From: Streptococcus sp.
GTDB taxonomy: Bacteria > Bacillota > Bacilli > Lactobacillales > Streptococcaceae
Length of the DNA: 49,278 nt
Assembly (NCBI GenBank): GCA_030528055.1
Contig: JAUMZQ010000014.1
Location: forward strand, 1 to 49,278
Direction of reading: 5' to 3'
The translations under genes and the position numbers were made by a program. Within the stretch, counting starts at the first letter, position 1. Each line of letters begins with the position of its first letter. Shown here one piece after another: positions 24,803-31,674 of this stretch. The notes under the pieces were generated by a model, which worked only from the letters and a program-made list of their open reading frames with translations, did not search any database and was not told the DNA's origin.

Positions 24803-25480
24803 ATGCTATTTTGGTCATTATTTGCAGGATTACTGAGTGGTATTTGTTGGCTCATAGGAGATATTTACCTAGTTGGTTTTGAAGTAGATAAGAAACGATA
24901 TGGTCAGTTTGTAGAAGGAAGTCAGATAAAAAATAAGGATCTTTCTATTTTAATGCTATCTGCAGATATTAGAAAACTTCGTTTTGGGGCTTTAATTGCT
25001 AATTTCTCCATTCCTTTGATGCTGTTTTCTTTGTATGGACTATTGAAACTAACAAATGCTAGTCCGTTTTCTTGGGTAGCAATCATCATTTTAGGCATTG
25101 CCTTTTCGATTTCACCACTTGCTCATGTTGCTTTTTACTATGTTGGAATCACTAGCCAAGCAGCTTACCAGCGAGCAAAGGGAAAAACGTGTTCAGATTT
25201 AGATGCTCGATTAATCAATGAAACAGTTTTTCTTTTAGATGTGACGTGGCGTCCCGCCATTGCATTGACAGGCTTAGGATGGTTGCTTTATTCAATTCTT
25301 ATTTTAATAAATCAAACTTTTCTTCCTATATATATGGCTTTTTTAACTCCCTTATTCGGTAGTTTGTTTTCCATTATCTTAGTTAAGAAAGTGAAGTATC
25401 TGAGACCTAGTTTAAATGGAGCAGCTTTCAATATGGCTTTAACCTTCTTTTTTCTTCTTTTGTTAGTTCTTCAATTGTAA
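24803..25480 (+). CDS. Uncharacterised six-helix membrane protein (DUF6796-like)
   Basis: A 225-aa hydrophobic protein with six to seven predicted helices. It opens with LFAGLLSGICWLIGDIYLVG, followed by a soluble loop (residues 38-58) and RFGALIANFSIPLMLFSLYGL. The pattern resembles an uncharacterised family of bacterial membrane proteins; I believe DUF6796, but this is uncertain. ATG 24803 is chosen because AAGGAG lies 9 bp upstream; an in-frame GTG at 24779 has no ribosome-binding site. It stands alone between adhE and the regulatory region upstream of the pilus operon. Confidence 0.6.
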   Translation: MLFWSLFAGLLSGICWLIGDIYLVGFEVDKKRYGQFVEGSQIKNKDLSILMLSADIRKLRFGALIANFSIPLMLFSLYGLLKLTNASPFSWVAIIILGIAFSISPLAHVAFYYVGITSQAAYQRAKGKTCSDLDARLINETVFLLDVTWRPAIALTGLGWLLYSILILINQTFLPIYMAFLTPLFGSLFSIILVKKVKYLRPSLNGAAFNMALTFFFLLLLVLQL

Positions 25481-25688
25481 AAGTTTTCGGTGATGGAAAT
25501 TTTTTGATTTTGACTTGTTGAATATCGTCAATGTTTTCTTTATAAGTAAAACCCTTCCTTTTGTTGCATTTTTATTTCCTATTGAATACAGTCTATTACG
25601 TTAAGATAACATTATTTAAAAATTACACAAATTAGGATTTTTGTAAACAAATAAATTAGTTTTTATAGGTTTTTACAAGTTGAAAAGA

Positions 25689-25729
25689 TTGACAAGCCAT
25701 CTAGAATAGCATATACTATATAGTATATG
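25689..25729 (+). promoter_or_regulatory. Strong promoter with a 20-bp perfect palindrome over its -10
   Basis: TTGACA (25689-25694) - 17 bp - TATACT (25712-25717) is an excellent sigma-A promoter. Its -10 lies inside the perfect palindrome CATATACTATATAGTATATG (25710-25729), which looks like a dimeric repressor operator. No open frame longer than six codons follows closely, so the transcript is either a small RNA or a far-upstream leader of the pilus operon. The rest of 25481-25925 is AT-rich, and I see no gene in it. Confidence 0.6.
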
Positions 25730-25925
25730 GATGAGCAACTATTTTAATGTGAATCTTTAATGAAGTAAAAGTATATCCGCTAACAGTAGGAAAATCATAT
25801 ATTTTTTTATACTGTTTAGGTTTTAATTAGCAAATCTTAGATTTGTTAAAAAAATAGCAGCTTTATTACAAATGTTACTTTTTTGTATCTTTGATGAAAA
25901 GTGATAATTTTTAAAACAAAAAGAG

Positions 25926-25954
25926 TTGACAAGTTGTCAATAATGATATACAAT
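25926..25954 (+). promoter_or_regulatory. Rightward promoter with inverted repeat, probable pil operon promoter
   Basis: TTGACA (25926-25931) - 17 bp - TACAAT (25949-25954). The -35 is embedded in the inverted repeat TTGACAAGTTGTCAA (25926-25940), a likely operator for a dimeric regulator of unknown identity. It is the best rightward promoter before pilF, which would leave a leader of about 440 nt that is antisense to the minus-strand small RNA described here. Between them a weak terminator-like hairpin occurs at 26185-26205. Confidence 0.6.
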
Positions 25955-26030
25955 ATTTTCTAGGGATTTGTTTGATAGGAAAAATTATTTCTGATGTCAA
26001 ATCTTCTCTATTATTATCGTAGATAAACGA

Positions 26031-26064
26031 TAAAAAACCACAAGAAAAGATATTTCTTGCGGTT
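26031..26064 (-). terminator. Terminator of the candidate csRNA
   Basis: On the minus strand AACCGCAAGAAA pairs with TTTCTTGTGGTT (12 bp, one G-U) around a 5-nt loop and is followed by a U-rich run. On the plus strand the same hairpin lacks a T-tract and carries an A-C mismatch in place of the G-U pair, so it is directional. Confidence 0.85.
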
Positions 26065-26184
26065 GGACTTTGCTGAGTGTTACTAAAAAACTGACTTTCA
26101 CACACACGGTTTTAAAGTATGTTCAGCTGGAAAAATCTTATAAATATAAAATACTCAAATAATGTTCCTCTATCAAGTCTAATA

Positions 26185-26205
26185 GTGCGTGAGCACCATT
26201 TTTTT
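26185..26205 (+). terminator. Weak terminator-like hairpin in the pilF leader
   Basis: GTGC-GTGA-GCAC (26185-26196), a 4-bp stem with a GNRA-type loop, is followed after two bases by seven T residues (26199-26205). It could attenuate rightward transcription before pilF. The stem is short, so efficiency is doubtful. Confidence 0.4.
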
Positions 26206-26258
26206 ATGCCTTGGTATTGGTAAAAAAATTTAGTAGGGAAAATTTATAAGGAATCCTT

Positions 26259-26298
26259 ATTATAAAGTTTACTTAAACTAACTTAAAGAAAACTTAAA
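26259..26298 (-). promoter_or_regulatory. CiaR-type promoter (three TTTAAG repeats) reading leftward
   Basis: On the minus strand the order is TTTAAG (26298-26293), N5, TTTAAG (26287-26282), N4, TTTAAG (26277-26272), 7 nt, TATAAT (26264-26259). The pair TTTAAG-N5-TTTAAG is the known binding site of the response regulator CiaR; the middle repeat occupies the -35 position, 17 bp from the -10. The -10 is also part of a 15-bp inverted repeat, ATAAGGA-A-TCCTTAT (26247-26261). Confidence 0.75.
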
Positions 26299-26398
26299 AA
26301 GGATTAAGGAAAGTCAAAAAGGAGATCTATTTTAAAGCTGTTATCTTAAAAACCAAAACAGATTAGCTTTTGGGAGAATTATAGAAGGAAGTGATTAA

Positions 26399-28072
26399 TT
26401 GGACTTACTTACCATTATGATTCAATTTCATCTGATAACGGAAGCTCAAAAAGAAGAAATTCTTCAAGAAATGTCACATTCTAACATGTCATTAGAACGT
26501 TTTATGATAAAAAAAGAATATGTGACAGAAGAAGACATGCTTAAGGTAATGAGTTACTCATACAGAGTTCCTTATGTCAATCTATCACAGTTTATGATAG
26601 AAAAAGAAGCTGTTGAGAAGGTTTCCGAAAAAGTTGCCAAACGTCATGGATTGATTCCAATCTCTTTTACAGATGATGAAGAACCCAAACTAATTGTTGC
26701 AATGGCGGATCCAAGCAACTACATTGCCTTAGACGATGTAAAAATCGTTTCTAAAATGGCAGTAGAGCCATACGTTACTTTTCGAGATGATATTGAGAAA
26801 TATATTGATCAATATTATTCAAAAGGGGAAGAAGCTCAACAAGCTGCGACTGAAATCGAAGGTTTCAGTTTTGAAGAAGAAGCTGTTGAGGAAGATTTGG
26901 ATATAAAAAATGCTCCAGTTGTGCGTTTGATTGACTCTATCGTTAGCCAAGCAATCAAAACGAGGGTAAGTGATATCCATATTGAACCTTTTGAAAAAAC
27001 GGTGCGTGTCCGTTTTCGTGTAGACGGCACGCTGGTGGAAAATATGCAGTTGAAAGCTGCTACCCACTCAGCCATTGCGACACGGATTAAGATTATGAGT
27101 GGTCTGGATATCGCAGAAAGACGGATTCCACAAGATGGACGTATCGAAACGACTATTGACGGTCGCGAGGTAGACATGCGTGTTTCTGTTTTGCCAACAG
27201 TGTTCGGAGAAAAGATTGTTATTCGGATTTTGAATCGGAATGCAACCCTTCTTAGTAAGGAAGAACTTGGTTTCTCGCCAGCGAATGAGAAAATGTTTGA
27301 TGAGATTCTAAAAGCACCAGAAGGAATTATCCTTTTAACAGGTCCTACAGGAAGCGGAAAAACAACGACACTATACACGGCACTCAGAGAGCTCAATGAT
27401 GTAGGAAAAAACATCATCACAGTTGAAGATCCAGTTGAATATCGTTTGGATGGGGTCAACCAAGTACAAGTAAACAACAAAGCAGGGTTAACCTTTGCGA
27501 GTGGTTTGAGAAGTATCTTGCGTCAGGACCCAGACATCGTGCTTTTAGGGGAAATTCGTGACGAAGAAACAGCCAGTATCGCGGTTCGTGCCGCCATTAC
27601 TGGACACGTCGTTTTATCTACTATCCATACGAATGACACAGCTAGTACAGTGAATCGTCTGGTAGATATGGGAATCAAACCGTATCTAGTATCAACGGCA
27701 ACAGTCGGAATTATCGCACAACGGTTGATTAAACGGATTTGTCCGAAGTGTAAGACAGGTTACGAAGTAGAAAGTGAAGAATACGCGGGACTTGGAATAC
27801 ATAAAGGAGGAACCTTGTATCGAGGAAAGGGTTGCAACTATTGTAGCGGAACTGGATACTATGGTCGAATTGCTATCCACGAAATCATGGCAGTGACACG
27901 GGAGATTAAGTCACTGATCAATGAGGGTGGAACGACAGCAGAACTAAGGGCGCAAGCCAAGAAAAATGGTATGAGAGATTTGGCAGAGGAAGCCATTGAT
28001 ACCGCAAAACAGGGGATTACAACGATTGAAGAAGCAATGAAGATTGCCTTTAGTCTGGAAGGGGAAGTTTAG
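26399..28072 (+). CDS. pilF: Type IV pilus extension ATPase PilF (PilB/GspE family)
   Basis: A 557-aa hexameric traffic ATPase that powers pilin polymerisation at the inner face of the membrane. The N-terminal GspE-type domain (about 1-150) includes MADPSNYIALDDVKI. The catalytic core has the Asp/His-box region (RVSDIHIEPFEKTVRVRFRVDG), Walker A GPTGSGKTT (315-323), Walker B-region DPDIVLLGEIRDEETA and the His box TGHVVLSTIHTNDTA. The C-terminal zinc-binding tetracysteine (CPKC...CNYC) distinguishes extension from retraction ATPases. Translation starts at TTG 26399 after AGAAGGAAG. It is the first gene of the pil operon and ends 1 bp before pilT. Confidence 0.95.
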   Translation: MDLLTIMIQFHLITEAQKEEILQEMSHSNMSLERFMIKKEYVTEEDMLKVMSYSYRVPYVNLSQFMIEKEAVEKVSEKVAKRHGLIPISFTDDEEPKLIVAMADPSNYIALDDVKIVSKMAVEPYVTFRDDIEKYIDQYYSKGEEAQQAATEIEGFSFEEEAVEEDLDIKNAPVVRLIDSIVSQAIKTRVSDIHIEPFEKTVRVRFRVDGTLVENMQLKAATHSAIATRIKIMSGLDIAERRIPQDGRIETTIDGREVDMRVSVLPTVFGEKIVIRILNRNATLLSKEELGFSPANEKMFDEILKAPEGIILLTGPTGSGKTTTLYTALRELNDVGKNIITVEDPVEYRLDGVNQVQVNNKAGLTFASGLRSILRQDPDIVLLGEIRDEETASIAVRAAITGHVVLSTIHTNDTASTVNRLVDMGIKPYLVSTATVGIIAQRLIKRICPKCKTGYEVESEEYAGLGIHKGGTLYRGKGCNYCSGTGYYGRIAIHEIMAVTREIKSLINEGGTTAELRAQAKKNGMRDLAEEAIDTAKQGITTIEEAMKIAFSLEGEV

Positions 28073-28073
28073 G

Positions 28074-29135
28074 ATGAATTTGGATGAGTTAATTAACCAA
28101 GCCATAGAGGCGGGAGCTTCAGATATCCATTTTACAGTCGGTGCTGAGCCAGCTATGCGTTTGCACGGAAGATTAACACCGCTTGCTAACACAACGGTAC
28201 TCACAAATGAAGACACTGTTCAGTTTACCAAACAGCTTTTAACAGATAAGCAAGTCGCTCATCTATTAGAAGTAGGAGAAGTGGACTGTGCCTACGAAGT
28301 AGAGAGTGGTTACCGTTTGCGTGTCAATGTCTTTAAGCAAAAGAATAACTGCGGGATTGCCTTGCGGGTTATCCCAAGAGAGATTCCGTCAATGGAATCG
28401 CTCGGTCTCCCTCAAGTCATTAGACAACTCGCTGAAAAGCGTAGAGGGCTAATCTTAGTAACTGGACCTACAGGAAGCGGAAAATCAACCACACTGGCAA
28501 CTATGATTAACTACATTAACTCATTTCGAGATGAACATGTTATCACCATTGAAGATCCGATTGAGTATGTGCATACGCACAACAAGTGCTTGGTCAATCA
28601 ACGGGAGTTAGGAGCCGATACACAGAGTTTTGGAAATGCTCTTAGAGGAGCACTTCGTCAGGACCCAGACATCATCTTGGTCGGAGAAATGCGGGATAAG
28701 GAAACGATTGAAATCGCACTGCGTGCGGCAGAAACGGGTCACTTAGTTCTCTCTACTCTCCATACGGTCGGAGCTGTAAATACTATGGACCGTATCATTG
28801 ACGTTTTCCCAGCTGAACAACAAGAACAGATTCGTGTACAGTTGTCAGCTGTAACAGAGGGAGTTGTATCACAACAACTGATGCGTACAGCAAACGGAAA
28901 AGGTCGTGTCGCAGCATTTGAGATTATGCTAGGAACACCAGCCATTCGTAACCTGATACGTGAAGGAAAAACTCACCAATTGCTGACACCGATTCAGACG
29001 GGAGCACAGCTAGGGATGATTACTATGGATACTTCGCTAATGGGCTTGTACCGACGTGGAGTGATTGATAGGAAAACACTTCTATCCTACGCTGTAGACC
29101 GTGTTCAAGTCGAAAAATCGATAGGAATAGGGTAG
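28074..29135 (+). CDS. pilT: Type IV pilus retraction ATPase PilT
   Basis: A 353-aa ATPase that depolymerises the pilus, producing retraction and twitching motility. It has the PilT-type PAS-like N-domain (INQAIEAGASDIHFTVGAEPAMRLHGRL), Walker A GPTGSGKST (131-139), DPDIILVGEMRDKETIEIALRAAETGHLVLSTLHT, and the diagnostic AIRNLIREGK motif near the C-terminus; it lacks the tetracysteine of PilF. ATG 28074 is 1 bp after the pilF stop, with its Shine-Dalgarno GGAAGGGG (28057-28064) inside pilF. An upstream in-frame ATG (28044) is inside pilF and unlikely. The ribosome-binding region is complementary to the candidate csRNA, so post-transcriptional repression is plausible. Confidence 0.95.
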   Translation: MNLDELINQAIEAGASDIHFTVGAEPAMRLHGRLTPLANTTVLTNEDTVQFTKQLLTDKQVAHLLEVGEVDCAYEVESGYRLRVNVFKQKNNCGIALRVIPREIPSMESLGLPQVIRQLAEKRRGLILVTGPTGSGKSTTLATMINYINSFRDEHVITIEDPIEYVHTHNKCLVNQRELGADTQSFGNALRGALRQDPDIILVGEMRDKETIEIALRAAETGHLVLSTLHTVGAVNTMDRIIDVFPAEQQEQIRVQLSAVTEGVVSQQLMRTANGKGRVAAFEIMLGTPAIRNLIREGKTHQLLTPIQTGAQLGMITMDTSLMGLYRRGVIDRKTLLSYAVDRVQVEKSIGIG

Positions 29136-29142
29136 GTGAGCC

Positions 29143-30366
29143 ATGGCAGTATATACTTGTAAATATTTAGATGCTAGACAGACGATTGTTACTCTTGAGA
29201 TAGAAGCTCAAAGCAAGGCAGACGCTGTCGGACGCATTCGCCTAAACGGTCAACCTATCAGTGTTGAAGAAAAGGTGGTTGGATCTAAAGAAATTGTTCT
29301 TTTCAAAGCTAAGAGAATCAAAGTGAAAGATATCTCACTCTTTTGTAAACAGTTGTCAGTTATGCTGGAGTCAGGGATTCCCCTAAACAACGCTGTTGAT
29401 ATCTTGGAACAACAAACCAGCTCTAAGATGCTGAAATCAAGCCTTAAGCTGATTAGTAAGAGCTTAAAAGAAGGAAATCAGCTATCAAGAGCCTTGAAAG
29501 ACCAAGACAGCATGTACCCAGAGCTACTGATTCGGATGATAGAAGCTGGTGAAAAAACTGGTAAGCTAGATGAAGTGCTAGAGAAGATGTCGGTTCACTA
29601 TACAAAGGAAGTGAAGATTAACCGACAAATCCTAGGTGCTATGATTTATCCGATGGTTTTGCTAGGATTAACGATTGGTGCAATTATAGTATTGCTCTAT
29701 GTCGTTATCCCAAGTTTCTCTGGGATCTTTGAACAGAGCGGTGTCGCTTTGCCACTACCAACTCGAATTATCCTAGAAGCAAGTAATTTCTTGCATGCTT
29801 ACTGGTACATCGTTCTCATTGTAATTGTGGTAGTGACGACCGTCTTTCTAAGGTATCGTAGTAGCGATGCAGGGCGTTACCAGTTAGACAAACTAAAACT
29901 GCGTATGCCTGTCATTAAAGGGCCTATTCAAAAAATCGTTACAGCTCGTTTTGCTAGCACCCTAGCGACCTTGACAAGTTCAGGAATTCCACTTGTGGAT
30001 GCCATTGAAGCAGCTGGAGCTACGACTAACAATACCTTTGTAATTGAAAAGATAAAAGTAGCAAATGATGGGCTTCAAAAAGGAGAACGTCTGACAGGGA
30101 TGATTGCTTCGACAGGATTGTTTCCACCAATGATGCTCTCCATGGTGAAGATTGGAGAAGAGTCTGGTTCGCTAGAGTCCATGTTAAACAAAACATCTGA
30201 TTACTACGAAGAAGAGTTAGAAGCTGCGATTAAGCAGTTGCTCTCACTCATGGAGCCGACTATGATTCTCATTATGGGAGGTGTCATAGGTGGAGTGGTT
30301 GCCGCTGTTATGTTACCACTGTTTGGTTTGGCAGGAGCGGTTGAAGCTGGAGCTGAGGATAATTAG
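29143..30366 (+). CDS. pilG: Type IV pilus platform protein PilG (PilC/GspF family)
   Basis: A 407-aa polytopic inner-membrane protein on which pilins are assembled and which couples to the ATPases. It contains two T2SSF domains: the first around DISLFCKQLSVMLESGIPLNNAVDIL...IEAGEKTGKLDEVLEKMS, and the second around FASTLATLTSSGIPLVDAIEAAG...KIGEESGSLESMLNKTSDYYEEE. Each is followed by hydrophobic helices (about 165-190, 215-240 and 370-395). The gene starts 7 bp after pilT. Following it is a 172-nt spacer with three hairpins before the major pilin genes. Confidence 0.93.
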   Translation: MAVYTCKYLDARQTIVTLEIEAQSKADAVGRIRLNGQPISVEEKVVGSKEIVLFKAKRIKVKDISLFCKQLSVMLESGIPLNNAVDILEQQTSSKMLKSSLKLISKSLKEGNQLSRALKDQDSMYPELLIRMIEAGEKTGKLDEVLEKMSVHYTKEVKINRQILGAMIYPMVLLGLTIGAIIVLLYVVIPSFSGIFEQSGVALPLPTRIILEASNFLHAYWYIVLIVIVVVTTVFLRYRSSDAGRYQLDKLKLRMPVIKGPIQKIVTARFASTLATLTSSGIPLVDAIEAAGATTNNTFVIEKIKVANDGLQKGERLTGMIASTGLFPPMMLSMVKIGEESGSLESMLNKTSDYYEEELEAAIKQLLSLMEPTMILIMGGVIGGVVAAVMLPLFGLAGAVEAGAEDN

Positions 30367-30389
30367 GATGTCCGCTTCAGGAAGTTAGG

Positions 30390-30503
30390 AGGTCGCAAAG
30401 TGACCTAAGGAGATGGTTCACTTTGTTTATAAAATCGTTACAACTTGTACTGGGAGTTTGTAGGGTCTCCCAGTCGAGATTAATAAAAATGCCCCTGAGG
30501 GCA
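30390..30503 (+). other. Three successive RNA hairpins in the pilG-pilE1 spacer
   Basis: AGGTC/GACCT (30390-30406), CTGGGAG/CTCCCAG (30450-30473) and TGCCC/GGGCA with loop CTGA (30490-30503). None is followed by a T-tract, so they are not terminators. In this position, just upstream of the major pilin genes, they could protect a processed pilE mRNA from 5' decay or mark a cleavage site. No convincing new promoter is visible. Confidence 0.5.
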
Positions 30504-30538
30504 AGCTTTATGGAAAAGGAAAGAAGGAAAAAGAAAAA

Positions 30539-31030
30539 ATGTTAAACAAATTACAAAAAATGCGTGCAAACCTTAAGAAAAAAGGAAAAGGTTTCACCTT
30601 GGTTGAGTTGATTGTGGTTATCATCATCATTGCTATCATTGCAGCAGTTGCGATTCCAGCAATCACATCGTTCCAAGACAATGCTCGTAAGAGCCGTATC
30701 CAGTCAGAACACCGTGAGTTAGTATCAGCTATCCAAACATACATTGGTTCACAAGATGATCCAGGAAATGTTGATGTAACAAAAATCACTCTTCAAGACT
30801 TGGCACCATATATTTCTAAGAATGCTAAAGGAAATTCAACAAATATTGTAGATGCTCTTGCAAAAAATGGGACAGAATCAGCTCATGAGTTGACTAATGG
30901 GGTGCTAACTTCAACCTTTATCCCTTCAGGTAAAAAGAAAGGTGATCAAGGTGTAATACCATACACATATGATGCTACATCAAATGGGGTAAATAAATCT
31001 ACTTCTGGAAATGGAAATGCTAATCCGTAA
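30539..31030 (+). CDS. pilE1: Major type IV pilin PilE1
   Basis: A 163-aa type IVa prepilin. The leader MLNKLQKMRANLKKKGKG ends in glycine before FTLVELIVVIIIIAIIAA, with the essential Glu at mature position 5. PilD should cut after KGKG and methylate the new N-terminal phenylalanine. The hydrophobic alpha1 helix continues into a short globular head (about 120 residues) with no cysteine pair, so the usual disulfide-closed D-region is absent. ATG 30539 follows AAGGAAAAAG. It is almost identical to pilE2 over the first two thirds and differs in the C-terminal tail (rich in Asn/Gly/Ser/Lys). Confidence 0.95.
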   Translation: MLNKLQKMRANLKKKGKGFTLVELIVVIIIIAIIAAVAIPAITSFQDNARKSRIQSEHRELVSAIQTYIGSQDDPGNVDVTKITLQDLAPYISKNAKGNSTNIVDALAKNGTESAHELTNGVLTSTFIPSGKKKGDQGVIPYTYDATSNGVNKSTSGNGNANP

Positions 31031-31084
31031 AAGTTAAAGGTCTTTATTTAAGAATTTATTATGAAATGTAAAAAGGGAGAAAAA

Positions 31085-31567
31085 ATGTTAAATAAATTAC
31101 AAAAAATGCGTGCAAACCTTAAGAAAAAAGGGAAAGGTTTCACATTGGTTGAGTTGATTGTGGTTATCATCATCATTGCTATCATTGCAGCAGTTGCAAT
31201 TCCAGCAATCACGGCATTCCAAGACAATGCTCGTAAGAGCCGTGTCCAATCAGAACACCGTGAGTTAGTATCAGCTATCCAAACATATATTGGTTCACAA
31301 GATGACCCGGGAAATGTTGATGTAACAAAAATCACTCTTCAAGACTTGGCACCATATATTTCTAAGAATGCTAAAGGAGATTCAACAAATATTGAAGATG
31401 CTCTTGCAAAAAATGGGACAGAATCAGCTCATAAATTGGAAAAAGGAGTGCTAACTTCAACCTTTATCCCTTCAGGTAAAACGAAAACGGATAAAAACTT
31501 ACCAACATACAAGTATGATGCTACATCAAATGGGGTAAATACTAAAACTACAAACAATAATCCGTAA
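31085..31567 (+). CDS. pilE2: Major type IV pilin PilE2
   Basis: A 160-aa prepilin and near-duplicate of PilE1: the same 18-residue leader ending KKKGKG, FTLVEL with Glu5, and only conservative changes (ITAFQD for ITSFQD; SRVQ for SRIQ) until about residue 118, after which the tails diverge (KLEKG..., KTKTDKNLPTYKYD). In S. sanguinis two such pilins are co-assembled in one filament, which is the likely situation here. ATG 31085 with AGGGAG is chosen; an in-frame ATG at 31061 would add eight residues to the leader. The 54-bp spacer after pilE1 contains no terminator. Confidence 0.94.
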   Translation: MLNKLQKMRANLKKKGKGFTLVELIVVIIIIAIIAAVAIPAITAFQDNARKSRVQSEHRELVSAIQTYIGSQDDPGNVDVTKITLQDLAPYISKNAKGDSTNIEDALAKNGTESAHKLEKGVLTSTFIPSGKTKTDKNLPTYKYDATSNGVNTKTTNNNP

Positions 31568-31590
31568 TAGAAAATATTTTAAAACTCTAC

Positions 31591-31659
31591 TCCGACTGCC
31601 TAAGGCAGTCGGATATTACCAAAGTAGTTGTCAAGAGAGACAACTATTTTGGTAATATC
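31591..31659 (+). other. Back-to-back long hairpins between major and minor pilin genes
   Basis: The first hairpin is a perfect 10-bp stem TCCGACTGCC/GGCAGTCGGA with loop TAA (31591-31613). The second has 21-nt arms (31612-31632 and 31639-31659) complementary except for one G-T pair, around the loop AAGAGA. The two share two bases and so compete. Neither has a T-tract. They probably cap the 3' end of abundant pilE mRNA and reduce expression of the minor pilins downstream. Confidence 0.65.
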
Positions 31660-31674
31660 AAAGGGGATGGAAAG

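Larger units (their letters stand above)
26031..26252 (-). ncRNA. Candidate CiaR-dependent small RNA (csRNA) divergent from pilF
   Basis: Predicted leftward transcript of about 220 nt. It starts near 26252, 7 nt after the minus-strand -10, and ends at a strong intrinsic terminator: a 12-bp stem (arms 26053-26064 and 26036-26047, one G-U pair) with a 5-nt loop, followed by U residues to 26032. A weaker terminator-like hairpin near 26087-26130 could give a shorter form of about 165 nt. No credible open frame is contained. Its promoter carries CiaR-type TTTAAG repeats, the hallmark of streptococcal csRNAs. Nucleotides transcribed from 26246 to 26235 are complementary to the pilT ribosome-binding site. 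It is longer than typical csRNAs (about 90-150 nt), which is the main reservation. Confidence 0.65.

Noticed and set aside
25994..26026. Possible 10-codon leader peptide with three consecutive Tyr codons and two Arg codons upstream of a hairpin
   Set aside because: The nearest Shine-Dalgarno-like sequence is about 13 nt away, and the following hairpin is a terminator on the opposite strand only.
25911..26105. 64-codon minus-strand open frame
   Set aside because: It starts at a GTG without ribosome-binding site and runs through the strong csRNA terminator.
25955..26398. c-di-GMP riboswitch in the pil leader, as known for clostridial type IV pili
   Set aside because: None of the conserved GEMM-type sequence blocks or the expected paired stems were found.
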